Notes: generated by a model not told the origin, from the letters alone. A stretch of 64,000 bases of DNA from Deltaproteobacteria bacterium (GCA_017644045.1 JAEPMI010000012.1:124001-188000); one strand, 5' to 3'; shown: positions 41,840-50,876, counted from the stretch's first letter. Made by a program: numbers and translations.

Positions 41840-42931
41840 ATGTCGGACAAAGACTCACCAAGAAATCGGCCGGTCGTTCTCCGGCCCGACAATTTCACCC
41901 CGCCGGAGCGCACGCCGTGGGGCGGGGAGCGCATCCTGGCGTCGTACAAGGACGGGCTGCGGCTCGAGGCCAGCGGCGTCGTCGGCGAGAGCTGGGAAGT
42001 CTCGGTGGAGCCGGACTTCCCCGCGGTCGTCGATGGGGCCGCGAGCGAGGCTCCCTCGCTCGAAGGGGCGCCGCTCGCCGACGTGATCGCCCGTGACCCC
42101 GCTGGTTGGCTCGGGGCCGAGGCGGCCCTCGGCGGGTCGCCGCTGCTGGTGAAGCTTCTCGACGCGGCCACGCCCCTCTCCGTGCAGATCCACCCAGCCG
42201 ACGACGACCCCGCGCTCGGACCGGGCGAGAGCGGCAAACCGGAGAGCTGGTTGGTCGTCGAGGCCGACGAGGGCGCCGGGCTCTACCTGGGCCTGCAGCC
42301 AGGGGTCGACGAAGGCTCGATGCGGCGGGCGATCGAGGCCGGCGACGACGTCTCGGCCCTTCTGCCCTTCGTCCCGGTGGCGCCGGGTGACTTCTTCCTC
42401 ATCGAGGCCGGGACCCCACACGCCATCGGAGGCGGCGTGACGCTGGTCGAGCCGCAGCGAGTGCTGCCGGGCAAGCGTGGGCTGACCTACCGCTACTGGG
42501 ACTGGAACCGCCGCTACGATGAACAGGGCCAGCCCGACGAGGCCGGCGACCCGCGCGAGCTGCACGTCGACGCCGCGCTCCGCGTGACTCGTTGGTCGTT
42601 GGCGCGCGGCGACGCGCTCCTCCCCGAGGTCCGTGTCCGTTCCGGGGCTCCGGCGCTCGAGGAGCCGGCCACGCTCCAGCGGCTCTGTGGCCCCACCGAC
42701 GCCGCGCTGACCTCGGAGACCCTCGAAGTCGGTGTCCTGGCCGGCACGGGTCCGCTGATCCTCGGCGCCAGCGAGGGCTTCCGTGCGCTCACGGTCATCG
42801 CCGGCGCACTCACCATCGACGGCCTCCGGCTCGAACGCGGTCGTTCCGCCGCCCTCCCCGCCGATCGAGCCCACCAGCTCCAGCTCGATCGAGCCTGGGG
42901 GGTGGTCTCGCGCGCGATGGCCGGCTCGTGA
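41840..42931 (+). CDS. manA: mannose-6-phosphate isomerase, type I
   Basis: The enzyme interconverts mannose 6-phosphate and fructose 6-phosphate, feeding GDP-mannose and cell-surface glycans. The 363-residue product has the type I zinc-site motifs: QIHP at 116-119, GKPESW at 132-137 and GTPHAIGGG at 191-199, with Gln116, His118, Glu136 and His194 as probable ligands. TYRYWDWNR follows, as in ManA. The C-terminal third is a cupin-like domain with GFRALTVIAGALTIDG. A glycosyltransferase/deacetylase pair lies 600 bases downstream, consistent with a polysaccharide role. Confidence 0.93.
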   Translation: MSDKDSPRNRPVVLRPDNFTPPERTPWGGERILASYKDGLRLEASGVVGESWEVSVEPDFPAVVDGAASEAPSLEGAPLADVIARDPAGWLGAEAALGGSPLLVKLLDAATPLSVQIHPADDDPALGPGESGKPESWLVVEADEGAGLYLGLQPGVDEGSMRRAIEAGDDVSALLPFVPVAPGDFFLIEAGTPHAIGGGVTLVEPQRVLPGKRGLTYRYWDWNRRYDEQGQPDEAGDPRELHVDAALRVTRWSLARGDALLPEVRVRSGAPALEEPATLQRLCGPTDAALTSETLEVGVLAGTGPLILGASEGFRALTVIAGALTIDGLRLERGRSAALPADRAHQLQLDRAWGVVSRAMAGS

Positions 42932-42960
42932 CGGAACGCGCTTTGCTGCCACACTGGGGC

Positions 42961-43479
42961 ATGCGCCACGTCGTGCCAGCCCTCGCGCTCGTCCTCCTCG
43001 CCGCTTGCTCGGAGAGTCACGAGGACGACGGAATGGGCGACGCCTTCGTGCCCGCCGACGCCGCGAGCGCCGACCTCGGCGCGATGGACGCGGGTCGGAT
43101 CGCCTGTGACACCGTGTCGGAGGACGAGCCCTGCGCGCCGGAGGGCAGCTACTGCGAGACGGAGTGCGACCCGTGCTCCTTCTGCAACGTGCTCACCTGC
43201 ACCGGCGGCGTCTGGACGCGCGTCGAGGCCTTCCCGCCGCCGCCGGAGGCGTGCTTCGACTGCTCGCCCGGTGGGCTCCGTTGCTTGCGCGGCTCGGCCT
43301 ACTGCTCGGTGCAGATCAGCGACGTGGGCGGCGTGCCGGACGACTACTCCTGCGAGGATGTCCCCATGGACTGCTCACCCGTCACCTGTGGATGCTTCGA
43401 AGGCCCCGAGTTCTCGATCGCGACCTGTGACGACGCCGAGGGAATGAACGCCGTCACTTTGACCTTCCCCGGCGGATGA
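42961..43479 (+). CDS. Cys-rich lipoprotein of unknown function
   Basis: A 172-residue lipoprotein (MRHVVPALALVLLAACSES, Cys16) whose mature part has an acidic/Ala linker and about 18 Cys in short repeats such as CETECDPCSFC, CFDCSPGG, CSVQISD and CSPVTCGCF. This resembles the disulfide-rich surface lipoproteins common in myxobacteria. No domain recognised. The ATG at 42961 is 29 bases after the manA stop, so cotranscription is likely. The Cys number predicts dependence on an envelope oxidase such as the VKOR-DsbA protein. Confidence 0.8.
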   Translation: MRHVVPALALVLLAACSESHEDDGMGDAFVPADAASADLGAMDAGRIACDTVSEDEPCAPEGSYCETECDPCSFCNVLTCTGGVWTRVEAFPPPPEACFDCSPGGLRCLRGSAYCSVQISDVGGVPDDYSCEDVPMDCSPVTCGCFEGPEFSIATCDDAEGMNAVTLTFPGG

Positions 43480-43540
43480 GCCGCCGTCGGACGTCGCGCC
43501 GCTTGACCCTCGCCACCAACCCTGCCATCTCGCGTCCGCG

Positions 43541-44275
43541 ATGAGCGATCAGCCCAGCGACCGCCCCGCCGAACCGCGGGTGTCGATCATCATCCCCATC
43601 TACAACGAGGAAGCGATCCTCCAGGCCGCGGTCGTCGACCTCATCGACCGCTTCCAGGAGCTGGACGAGCCCTACGAGCTCATCCTCGCCGAGAACGGGT
43701 CGACGGACGACACGATCAAGATCGCGAACGACCTCGCCAAGCGCTTCCCGCAGGTGATCGTTCGCTCGCTCGGTCAGCCCAACTATGGCGAGGCGCTCAA
43801 GCAGGGGATCCTCGAGGCCCGCGGCGAGTTCGTCCTCTGCGACGAGATCGATCTCTGCGACACCGACTTCCATCGCCGCGCCCTCGCCCTCCTCGAGACC
43901 GGCGAGGCCGACTTCGTGGTCGGCTCGAAGACCATGGCGGGCGCCAGCGACGAGCGGCCGGTGATGCGCCACGCGGCCACGCTGGTCATGAACGGCCTGC
44001 TGCGGGTCGCCACCGGCTTCAAGGGCACCGACACGCACGGCCTCAAGGCCTTCCGCCGCGCGCCGGTGGTCGAGATCGCGCGCCAGTGCCTCATCGACCG
44101 CGACCTCTTCGCGTCCGAGCTGGTGATTCGCGCCGAGCGCGCGGGCGTCCGCATGAAGGAGATCCCGGTGCGGGTCCTCGAGAAGCGCCCGCCGAGCATC
44201 CACCTCTTCCGCCGCGTGCCGAACGTGCTGAAGGGCGTCGCGAAGCTCTTCGTGGCCATCCGCGTGAAGGGGTGA
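43541..44275 (+). CDS. family 2 glycosyltransferase
   Basis: The 244-residue protein is a GT-A fold enzyme: RVSIIIPIYNEEAIL at the N-terminus, then ELILAENGSTDDT, VIVRSLGQPNYGEALKQGI and the metal-site region FVLCDEIDLCDTDFH in place of a plain DxD. FKGTDTHGLKAFRRA and DRDLFASELVIRAERAGVRMKEIPVRV follow, typical of dolichyl-phosphate-mannose-synthase-like GT2. No transmembrane segment is present. The stop is two bases before the deacetylase ATG, so the two are translationally coupled and probably modify the same lipid or glycan. Confidence 0.9.
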   Translation: MSDQPSDRPAEPRVSIIIPIYNEEAILQAAVVDLIDRFQELDEPYELILAENGSTDDTIKIANDLAKRFPQVIVRSLGQPNYGEALKQGILEARGEFVLCDEIDLCDTDFHRRALALLETGEADFVVGSKTMAGASDERPVMRHAATLVMNGLLRVATGFKGTDTHGLKAFRRAPVVEIARQCLIDRDLFASELVIRAERAGVRMKEIPVRVLEKRPPSIHLFRRVPNVLKGVAKLFVAIRVKG

Positions 44276-44277
44276 GC

Positions 44278-45225
44278 ATGGGGCGCGCGGGGCAACGGCT
44301 CGCGGCGATCTCCATCGACCTCGACGAGGTCCACTGCTACTCGGCCATTCACGGCCTGGAGCCCCTCGAGGGACCGGCCGCGAACGCCATCTACGCCAAG
44401 GCGGTGCCGCGCTTCGAGGAGCTCTTCGACGAGCTCGACATCCCGGCGACCTTCTTCGCCATCGCAGCGGACACGGCCACGCCGGTGGCCGTCGACGCGC
44501 TGCGCCGACTGGCGGCCGCCGGTCACGAGATCGCGAGCCACTCGCTCGACCACCTCTACGATCTCACCCGCCGCGACCGCGCCACCCAAACGCGGCAGGT
44601 CGTGGAGTCCCTCGACCGACTGCAGGCCGTGACGGGTGCGCGTCCGGTGGGGTTCCGGGCACCGGGCTACACCATCACCGACGCGCTGCTCGAGGTGATC
44701 GCCGAGGCCGGCCTCCGCTACGACTCGAGCGTGTTCCCCTGCCCGCCCTATTACGGCGCGAAGGCCGCCGCGATCGGCGCGATTCGTGTCCGCGCGGCGC
44801 TCGGTCGCGGCAAGCCGAGTCACTCGATCGTCGACGACCCCCGCGTGCTGACGGCCCCCGCCGACCCCTACCGGATCGGCCGACCCTATTGGCGGCGCGG
44901 AGACGGCCTGCTCGAGCTCCCCATCGGCGTGAGCCGCGGGCCGCGGCTGCCCTACATCGGGACGAGCGTGGTGCTCGCCGGGACACGCGGCGCCGACTGG
45001 CTCACGCGGTCGATGATCGGTCGGCCACTCGTGAACCTCGAGCTGCACGGCATCGACCTGGCGGACGCCGCCATGGACGGACTCCAGTCGCTCGCGCCCT
45101 ACCAGCCCGACCTACGGGTCGACGCGGCGGGCAAGGAAGCGGCGCTGCGCGCGGCGGTCCATCGGCTCCAGGCCGAGGGCTATCGCTTCGTTCGGCTCGC
45201 GGACGCGGCCGACGCGTTTAGTTAG
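44278..45225 (+). CDS. polysaccharide deacetylase (NodB-like, CE4)
   Basis: The 315-residue product has CE4 deacetylase motifs: SIDLDEVH with Asp14 and Asp16, HSLDH (His88 and His92 as metal ligands), RAPGY near Arg127, and LELHGIDLAD near the C-terminus. No signal peptide is present, so it may act on a cytoplasmic lipid-linked sugar. It is coupled to the GT2 gene, a pairing seen in polyprenyl-phosphate-sugar pathways. The ATG at 44278 is chosen because the upstream open frame overlaps the GT2 gene. Substrate unknown. Confidence 0.88.
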   Translation: MGRAGQRLAAISIDLDEVHCYSAIHGLEPLEGPAANAIYAKAVPRFEELFDELDIPATFFAIAADTATPVAVDALRRLAAAGHEIASHSLDHLYDLTRRDRATQTRQVVESLDRLQAVTGARPVGFRAPGYTITDALLEVIAEAGLRYDSSVFPCPPYYGAKAAAIGAIRVRAALGRGKPSHSIVDDPRVLTAPADPYRIGRPYWRRGDGLLELPIGVSRGPRLPYIGTSVVLAGTRGADWLTRSMIGRPLVNLELHGIDLADAAMDGLQSLAPYQPDLRVDAAGKEAALRAAVHRLQAEGYRFVRLADAADAFS

Positions 45226-45941
45226 TAGGAGCGCTCTTCGGGATCGAGATCGGCGCGCTGGCTCACGGCCGCGACCGCGAGCTCGTCGGCGACCTCGTTG
45301 AGCTCCACGCCCGCGTGGCCGGGCACGTAGACGAAGTCGGTGTCGGGGCGCTCGTCGAGGGCCGCCCGGAGGTCCGCGACGAGCTCCTTGTTCTTCTTCG
45401 GCTTCCAGTTCTTGGTCAGCAGACCGATCGCGTAGCTGGAGTCGGTGTAGATGGTCAGCGGCCCTTCCGGCGCCTCCTGGAGCACGCGGAGGATCGCCGT
45501 GAGCTCGGCGATGTTGTTGGTTCCCTTGCCGAGGAACTCGCCGAGGCGGAGCTCCTTGCCGGCGTGGCGGATGACCGCGCCGAGCCCGGCGGGTCCGGGG
45601 TTGCCGCTGCAGGCGCCGTCACAGTAGGCGATGATCGCTCCGTCGGCGGGCGTCACCGGGAAGCTCGAGGGCGCGGGCTTGGCCTTCTTGCCCTTGCTCT
45701 TGCTCTTGCCGCCCTTGCCCTTCTTCGAGTCGTCGGGGCGCACGGCCGGACCGCAGTGGTCGTCGGGCAGCACGGTCGGATCCATGCTCGGCTCGAGGTT
45801 GCCGACCCCGGCCATGTACGCGCGCCCGTCGTGCGGCTTGTAGCGGATCTCCACGCGCCCACCCTCGGGGCGGAGCTCGCCCCGCTCATCGCATCGAACG
45901 AAGACGCTCTTCCCCCGCAGGAGCATGGTTCGCCACGGCAT
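45222..45941 (-). CDS. rnhA: ribonuclease HI with an extra N-terminal domain
   Basis: RNase HI cuts the RNA strand of RNA-DNA hybrids. The C-terminal domain (about 100-235) has all four catalytic acids: Asp108 (YCDGACSGNPGPAG), Glu146 (NNIAELTAIL), Asp167 (IYTDSSYAI) and Asp219 (NEVADELA), plus the basic NWKPKKNKEL helix. The first 70 residues form an unknown small domain (SVFVRCDERGELRPEGGRVEIRYK), joined by a Lys/Gly/Ser linker (KKGKGGKSKSKGKK). This is not the usual hybrid-binding HBD. The ATG at 45941 has AAGGGG upstream. Its stop overlaps the deacetylase stop by 4 bases, convergently. Confidence 0.92.
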   Translation of the reverse strand: MPWRTMLLRGKSVFVRCDERGELRPEGGRVEIRYKPHDGRAYMAGVGNLEPSMDPTVLPDDHCGPAVRPDDSKKGKGGKSKSKGKKAKPAPSSFPVTPADGAIIAYCDGACSGNPGPAGLGAVIRHAGKELRLGEFLGKGTNNIAELTAILRVLQEAPEGPLTIYTDSSYAIGLLTKNWKPKKNKELVADLRAALDERPDTDFVYVPGHAGVELNEVADELAVAAVSQRADLDPEERSY

Positions 45942-45989
45942 GGGCCCCTTCTGCCACGCTGGCCTCGCCACGCAAGGTAGACTCCGCGC

Positions 45990-47018
45990 GTGCCGTCGAG
46001 ACGGAAGACACGGCGTACCTGGCCGGTGCTCCTGTTGCTCCTCGCGGGAGCGGCGGCTGGCGCCTACTTCGTGCTCCGCCCGCCGGAGCTGAAGCCGGCG
46101 CCGCTGGCCAACGTCCCCGCGAACGCGAGCGCCGTGCTTCACGTCGACGTCCCCGCGCTGCGTGACGGAACGATCTGGCGCCGGCTGGTGGTCGGCCGCG
46201 GCGCGGACGCGGGCCTTCGAAGGCTCGAGGATCGGTGCGGCTTCGATCCCGTGGGCGATCTCGAGACGGTCACGGTCTTCGTGTCCGGCGACGAGCCGTT
46301 TGCGTTGGATCACGTGGCGGCGGTCATCGCGGGCCCCGTCCAGCACGAGAAGCTCGGGGAGTGTCTCGGCGACGCCGCGGAGCAGACCGGCGCGCGACTG
46401 CGGCGCACGGACGTCGAGGGACTGCCCGCCGTCGCCGGCGAGCGCGGTGACAGCCGAGCGGTCTTCGTCGGCCGGAGAGGCATCGTCTTCGGTCCCGAGC
46501 CCACGGTCGTCCAGACGATTCACACGATCCGCGACGGCGAGGCATCGGCCGACGCGGGAGCGCTGGGGCTCATCTTCCGCGACGTCGCGGGCCGGGACGT
46601 GACTTTCGCCGCACGCGTCCCGCCGCAGTGGCGGGAGCAGGCCGCCCGCTACGTCGACAGTCGAGCGATGGAGACGTTGGCCAAGCTCGACACCATCGCG
46701 ATCGGCGCCCGGGTACGACGCGGCCTGAGCGCGTCGATCCGGCTGGTGATGCAGGACAACGAGTCCGCGGCCGCGCTCGCGGCCCGGGTGACCGAGCTCG
46801 TTCAGGGCGTGCTCGACGCGCCGCTGGTCGGCTTCACGCCGCTCGCTGGCGCGCTCCGCCAGGTCTCGGTCACGGCCGAGGGCACCACCGTGCTCGTGGC
46901 CTTCGACTGGAGCGAGGAGCGAGTGAGTCGGTTGCTCGATCTGGCCGGCGAGATCGAGGACCGCCCCGGCGGCATCAGCGCCGCCCTGCAGGAGCTGCTC
47001 GCCGCGCCGCAGGAGTGA
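45990..47018 (+). CDS. membrane-anchored periplasmic protein of unknown function
   Basis: A 342-residue protein with a basic N-terminus and one hydrophobic helix (residues 11-29: WPVLLLLLAGAAAGAYFVL), then a long exported domain with alternating strands and helices: NVPANASAVLHVDVPALRDG, LETVTVFVSGDEPFAL, VTFAARVPPQW, and SIRLVMQDNESAAALAARVTELV. It resembles DUF3352-like substrate-free exported domains only loosely, so no function is claimed. The start is a GTG at 45990, divergent from rnhA (48 bases). Its C-terminal end is convergent with the next gene. Confidence 0.7.
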   Translation: MPSRRKTRRTWPVLLLLLAGAAAGAYFVLRPPELKPAPLANVPANASAVLHVDVPALRDGTIWRRLVVGRGADAGLRRLEDRCGFDPVGDLETVTVFVSGDEPFALDHVAAVIAGPVQHEKLGECLGDAAEQTGARLRRTDVEGLPAVAGERGDSRAVFVGRRGIVFGPEPTVVQTIHTIRDGEASADAGALGLIFRDVAGRDVTFAARVPPQWREQAARYVDSRAMETLAKLDTIAIGARVRRGLSASIRLVMQDNESAAALAARVTELVQGVLDAPLVGFTPLAGALRQVSVTAEGTTVLVAFDWSEERVSRLLDLAGEIEDRPGGISAALQELLAAPQE

Positions 47019-47051
47019 GCGGCGGGCTGCGGCAGCAGGTCCCCCAGGGAA

Positions 47052-48242
47052 CTACCTCGCGACGCGCTCGCGGAGCTCGCCGACGAAGGCCTCGGCGCTC
47101 GCCTCGGGGACCGAGGTCAGCTGGAGCCGACGCTTGGGCAAGACCGAGAGCTCGACGGCGACCTTCTTCTTGCGCGCGGGCCAGAGGATGGAGATCCCGA
47201 GGTCGAGCCCGCCGCCGATCACGATGACGCCGGCAGCCGCCAGCAGCAGCACGGTCTCGCCGCTCCGGAGCCCTTCGAAGAGCCACAGGCCGCCGACGAT
47301 CACACCCACCGCGAACGCGAGCGCGCCGACGACGAGGGGCAACGCGGGCCAGCGCGAGGTGCGGCCGACCGAGGCGATGGCCGCCATCGTGTAGGTCTCC
47401 TCGCCTTCCCGGACGACGCGGCCGAGGAGCTCCACGCGCTTGCGGAGCTTGAGGCCACCCCGCACGAAGCGGAGCTTCGCGGAGCGGCGCACGCCGAACG
47501 CGAAGAGCAGCGCCCGCAAGACCCACTCGAGCGCCGCGAAACCGCTGACCAGACGCAGCACACCGCGGAAGCCCGTCGGCGGAATGCGGCCGATGCGCCC
47601 TTCGACCGACGGCTCGTCGCCGTCGTCGTCGACGTCGCCCGCCGGCACCGCCCCGTGGGCGCGGGCCGCAGCTTGAACCAGCGGGTCGGAGTCCGCCGCC
47701 AGCTTCGCCAGCATCTCCCCCGCGACCTCGTTGCCGCTGGCGGCCAGCGCGGCGGCGCGCAGCGATCGACGCGCTGCGCTCGCGGGGCTCTTCGCCTCGG
47801 AGGGAAGCGCGGCCACCGCCTTCCAGACGGCGCCAGCGTCGCCCTCGAGGACGACGTCGACGAACGCGTAGGGCGCGTAGTCGGTGGAGAGCTCGAGCCA
47901 GTCCGCGTGCCGCGCGAAGCGCTCGAGCCGATCGGCGTCGTCGAGGTGCGCGCGCAGCCCTTCGATCATGAGGGCGGCGACGACCGCGCGCTGCCGCTCG
48001 GACTCCGGGCCGCGCTCCAGGAGCGCGAGCACGTCCTCACCGGCGACCTCGGCCGCCTCGACCGAGTGGGCCTCGGCCTTCTTCGCGACGTGCTCCTTGC
48101 CCGCAAAGAGGAGCTTCCCCTCCGCCTGCCGGGAGAGGACGTCCAGCACGAGCGCCGCGACCGATGCGGGCGCCTCGCGCGCCGCCTCGCTGGCCGCTCG
48201 GACCTGTGCGGAGGGAGCCGAGGATGTCGCCTTGGGAGCCAC
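47052..48242 (-). CDS. membrane protein with N-terminal helical repeats
   Basis: A 396-residue protein I do not recognise. The first 200 residues are Ala-rich helical (LLERGPESERQRAVVAALMIEGLR, LERFARHADWLELS), similar to HEAT-like repeats. A short acidic linker (DVDDDGDEP) precedes a hydrophobic C-terminal half with likely helices VSGFAALEWVLRALLFAFGV, ALPLVVGALAFAVGVIVGGLWLF and TVLLLAAAGVIVIGGGLDLGISI. The C-terminus is a soluble tail (KKVAVELSVLPKRRLQLTSV). Cytoplasmic N-terminus likely. A 52-base gap separates it from the gene downstream on the same strand. Confidence 0.72.
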   Translation of the reverse strand: MAPKATSSAPSAQVRAASEAAREAPASVAALVLDVLSRQAEGKLLFAGKEHVAKKAEAHSVEAAEVAGEDVLALLERGPESERQRAVVAALMIEGLRAHLDDADRLERFARHADWLELSTDYAPYAFVDVVLEGDAGAVWKAVAALPSEAKSPASAARRSLRAAALAASGNEVAGEMLAKLAADSDPLVQAAARAHGAVPAGDVDDDGDEPSVEGRIGRIPPTGFRGVLRLVSGFAALEWVLRALLFAFGVRRSAKLRFVRGGLKLRKRVELLGRVVREGEETYTMAAIASVGRTSRWPALPLVVGALAFAVGVIVGGLWLFEGLRSGETVLLLAAAGVIVIGGGLDLGISILWPARKKKVAVELSVLPKRRLQLTSVPEASAEAFVGELRERVAR

Positions 48243-48294
48243 GGCGTGGCTATAGCTCGGAACCGGCGGTCCGCACGCCGTCGACCGACAGGGC

Positions 48295-49374
48295 CTACTT
48301 CAGCGACTTCTTCAGGGCTTCGAGCTCGGCCTCGATCCGCTCGTCCAGGGTCGGCTCGTCCGGCTTCGGCGGCTCTTCGGGCGGGTTGGCGTCCTCGGGA
48401 TCGCCCCCGGCCGTCCGAATCAGGCGATCCCCGAGCTCCTTCTCGGTGGGGAGCCACTCGATCCCGTCGGGCAACCCCTCGGGCCTCGGCGGCTCTGCGG
48501 TCCCGGCCGCGAGCTCCCGCGCCTTCTCGAGAAGCCGGGCCGCGGCGGCTCCCGCCTCGAGCGCCGCCGCCGCCTTCGCGAGCTCGTCGCTGCGCCCGAG
48601 CGCCTCGTCCAGGGCCACCGAGAGCATGGCCGCGCTCGGCGCCAGCACCGCGGCGCCCGTCGCGCTGAGCGCCTCGCTCGCCAGACCAGGCTCGACCGCG
48701 ACCACCGGCGTGCCAGCTGCGAGAGCGGCGGTGAGCGCCACATCACCTCCGGTCCCGACCACGACGTCCGCGCGGCGGAAGAGCGCGCGCTGCCGATCGC
48801 TCGGGAAGAGCCCGACGCGGCTCTCCTCCCCGAGGTGGCCGGAGCCAAACGTGCGCAGCGCCTCGGCGAGCTCCACGTCCCGGCCCACGTCGAAGAGGAA
48901 GGTAGCCGGCGCACCGACGAGGCTCAGCTGCACGAAGATGGGGGTGGGTCCCTGCGCCATCACGGCGCTCGGGAGCACGACGACGACCGCACCCTCGAGC
49001 TCCGGTGTCGTGTCGGGCTCCGCGTCGAAGCCCGGCGCTGCGACGGGCCCCACCACGTGCGCGTGCCGCCGCGCGCGCGCCCCGAGCCGAGAGGCGATCG
49101 CCTCGTGGGCGACGAAGACGGCGTCGGCGACCGGGTCGAGCCAGTCGGTGCGATAGGCAGGAAGCACCGCCACGCGGAAGGCGCCGGCGGGCGCGCGCTC
49201 GAGCGACGCCGGGTCCATCGCGAAGGCAATCGCCGCCGCAGGGCTGGGCTCGCCGGGCCCGACGAGCGTGGCCTGGACCTCGGCGGCCTCGGCGGCAGCC
49301 ATCAGCGCGCCCGCGACGTCGTCGCAGGGCTCGGGATCGGTCTCGGAGACGAGGACGACGATGGCGTCGGTCAT
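48295..49374 (-). CDS. GT-B-like glycosyltransferase-fold protein, function unknown
   Basis: The 359-residue protein has a two-domain layout reminiscent of MurG or GT1 enzymes: an N-terminal half with AIVVLVSETDPEPC and VLPAYRTDWLDPVADAVFVAHEA, and a C-terminal half with LFRRADVVVGTGGDVALTAALAAGTPVVAVEPG, which resembles the nucleotide-sugar-binding loop. The typical His or Glu catalytic residues are not clear. A charged tail ends it (PPKPDEPTLDERIEAELEALKKSLK). It overlaps the transporter gene by 4 bases. A degenerate or non-enzymatic member is possible. Confidence 0.6.
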   Translation of the reverse strand: MTDAIVVLVSETDPEPCDDVAGALMAAAEAAEVQATLVGPGEPSPAAAIAFAMDPASLERAPAGAFRVAVLPAYRTDWLDPVADAVFVAHEAIASRLGARARRHAHVVGPVAAPGFDAEPDTTPELEGAVVVVLPSAVMAQGPTPIFVQLSLVGAPATFLFDVGRDVELAEALRTFGSGHLGEESRVGLFPSDRQRALFRRADVVVGTGGDVALTAALAAGTPVVAVEPGLASEALSATGAAVLAPSAAMLSVALDEALGRSDELAKAAAALEAGAAAARLLEKARELAAGTAEPPRPEGLPDGIEWLPTEKELGDRLIRTAGGDPEDANPPEEPPKPDEPTLDERIEAELEALKKSLK

Positions 49375-50876
49375 GGCTTCTCCCCTTCGTCTTCGTCGTC
49401 TGCTTCGGAGTCGGCCGTCGGCTTTCGGTCGTCGGCCGTCGGTTCTCGGTCGTCGGACGTCGGTTCTCGGTCGTCGGCGCTCGGCTCTCGGCTCTCGGTC
49501 GTCGGTGCTCGGTCGTCGGCGTCGGACGTCGGCTCTCGGTCGTCGGAGTCGGCGTCGGACGTCAGTGCTCGGTCGTCGGAGTCGGCGGTCGGCTCTCGGT
49601 CGTCGGAGTCGGAGTCGGCGGTCGGCTCTCGGTCGTCGGAGTCGGCGGTCGGCTCTCGGTCGTCGGAGTCGGAGTCGGCGGTCGGCTCTCGGTCGTCGGA
49701 GTCGGCGGTCGGCTCTCGGTCGTCGGAGTCGGAGTCGGAGTCCGCATCACTCAACGTGTCCGCCGCTTCGGGCACCTCGTCCCCCGGCCCGAAGATCTCG
49801 CTGCCCCGGTACCAGCCGAGTCCGCGACTCACGAAGATCTTCACCACGGCCGCCACCGGCACCGCGAGCAGGACTCCGAGGAACCCGAAGAGCTCGCCGC
49901 CGATCATGAGGGCGAGCAGCACCCAGAGCGACGAGAGGCCCACCTTGTCGCCGAGGATCTTCGGCGTGATGACGAAGCCCTCGAGGAGCTGCACCACCCC
50001 ATAGACGACGCAGACGCCGATCACCTGGTGCCACCCTTCGAAGTGCAGCCCGCACATCGCGAGCGCCAGCCCGACGCCGAGGACCGCGCCCACATAGGGG
50101 ATGAACGAGAGCAGGCCCGCGAGGATCCCGATCGGCACCGCCAGCCGGATCCCGACGATCGTGTAGCCGGTCGCGTAGAGCGCCGCGAGAATGGTCATCA
50201 CGGCCAGCTGACCGCGCACGAAGAGACCGATGGTCGCGTCGACCTCCCGCGCCAGCTCCCGCACGTACGACCGATGGCGAGGCGGCACGAGCCCGTCCGC
50301 GTACGCGACGATTCGGTCGAAATCGTAGAGCAGGTAGAACGCGAAGATCGGGATCATCAGGAGCCCGAGCACGGCGCCGACCACGCTCGCGGTCCCACCG
50401 ACGACCCACTGCAGCGCCTGCATCGCGGGACCCGCCGCGCGGCCGGCCACGTCCTGAGCGTCGACGCTCAGCTGCTCCGTCGCCTCGGAGAGACTGTGGG
50501 GCACCGGGATGCCGCGCTCGGCGAGCACCGGCTCCCAGGCGTCGAAGAGCTCCCTGAGCTTGGCGGGCACGTCCTTGGCGACTTCGGCCACGTCGCCAGC
50601 GAACGCCGGCACGAAGAGGAGCAAGAAGATCCCCGTGGCCGCGAGGAACACGACGAGGATCACGGTGATCGCCAGGCCCCGAGGCAAGCGCCACTCCTCG
50701 AGGCGGTCGACCAGCGGGTCGAGCAGGTAGGCGATCAGGAACCCGAAGAAGACTGGCGTGAAGACCGCCCGCAGCGCGTAGAGCAAGAGCCCCGCCACCA
50801 CCACGGCGGCCGCGATGACGATCCACCGCGGGATCGGCCGTCCCCCCTCCGGATCGCTCACGTCGGTCGCGTCCAT
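49371..50876 (-). CDS. AI-2E/PerM-family transporter with repetitive acidic tail
   Basis: A 501-residue integral membrane protein. The first 375 residues carry about eight helices in the AI-2E/YdiK/PerM pattern: WIVIAAAVVVAGLLLYALRAVFTPVFFGFLIAYLLDP, GLAITVILVVFLAATGIFLLL, LSFIPYVGAVLGVGLALAM, LLEGFVITPKILGDKVGLSSLWVLLALMIGG, and VAAVVKIFVS. The family exports various small molecules, or proton/sodium antiport in some cases. The last 125 residues are a low-complexity tail of units such as DDREPTADSD, encoded by a DNA tandem array. The tail is not part of the family and must be disordered and negative. Its start is 36 bases downstream of the HupE gene. Confidence 0.88.
   Translation of the reverse strand: MDATDVSDPEGGRPIPRWIVIAAAVVVAGLLLYALRAVFTPVFFGFLIAYLLDPLVDRLEEWRLPRGLAITVILVVFLAATGIFLLLFVPAFAGDVAEVAKDVPAKLRELFDAWEPVLAERGIPVPHSLSEATEQLSVDAQDVAGRAAGPAMQALQWVVGGTASVVGAVLGLLMIPIFAFYLLYDFDRIVAYADGLVPPRHRSYVRELAREVDATIGLFVRGQLAVMTILAALYATGYTIVGIRLAVPIGILAGLLSFIPYVGAVLGVGLALAMCGLHFEGWHQVIGVCVVYGVVQLLEGFVITPKILGDKVGLSSLWVLLALMIGGELFGFLGVLLAVPVAAVVKIFVSRGLGWYRGSEIFGPGDEVPEAADTLSDADSDSDSDDREPTADSDDREPTADSDSDDREPTADSDDREPTADSDSDDREPTADSDDRALTSDADSDDREPTSDADDRAPTTESREPSADDREPTSDDREPTADDRKPTADSEADDEDEGEKP
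49383..49745 (-). repeat. tandem repeat array encoding the acidic tail
   Basis: Units around CGGTCGTCGG and GTCGGCTCTCGGTCGTCGG recur throughout this segment. Near 49590-49730 the protein units alternate 9 and 11 residues (27 and 33 bases), a 60-base higher-order period. Units nearer the gene's 3' end are degenerate (APTTES, EPSADD, KPTADS). All six frames stay open, which produces spurious long open frames here. The 5' edge shows GGAGTC units as in the RND pump microsatellite. Confidence 0.93.
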
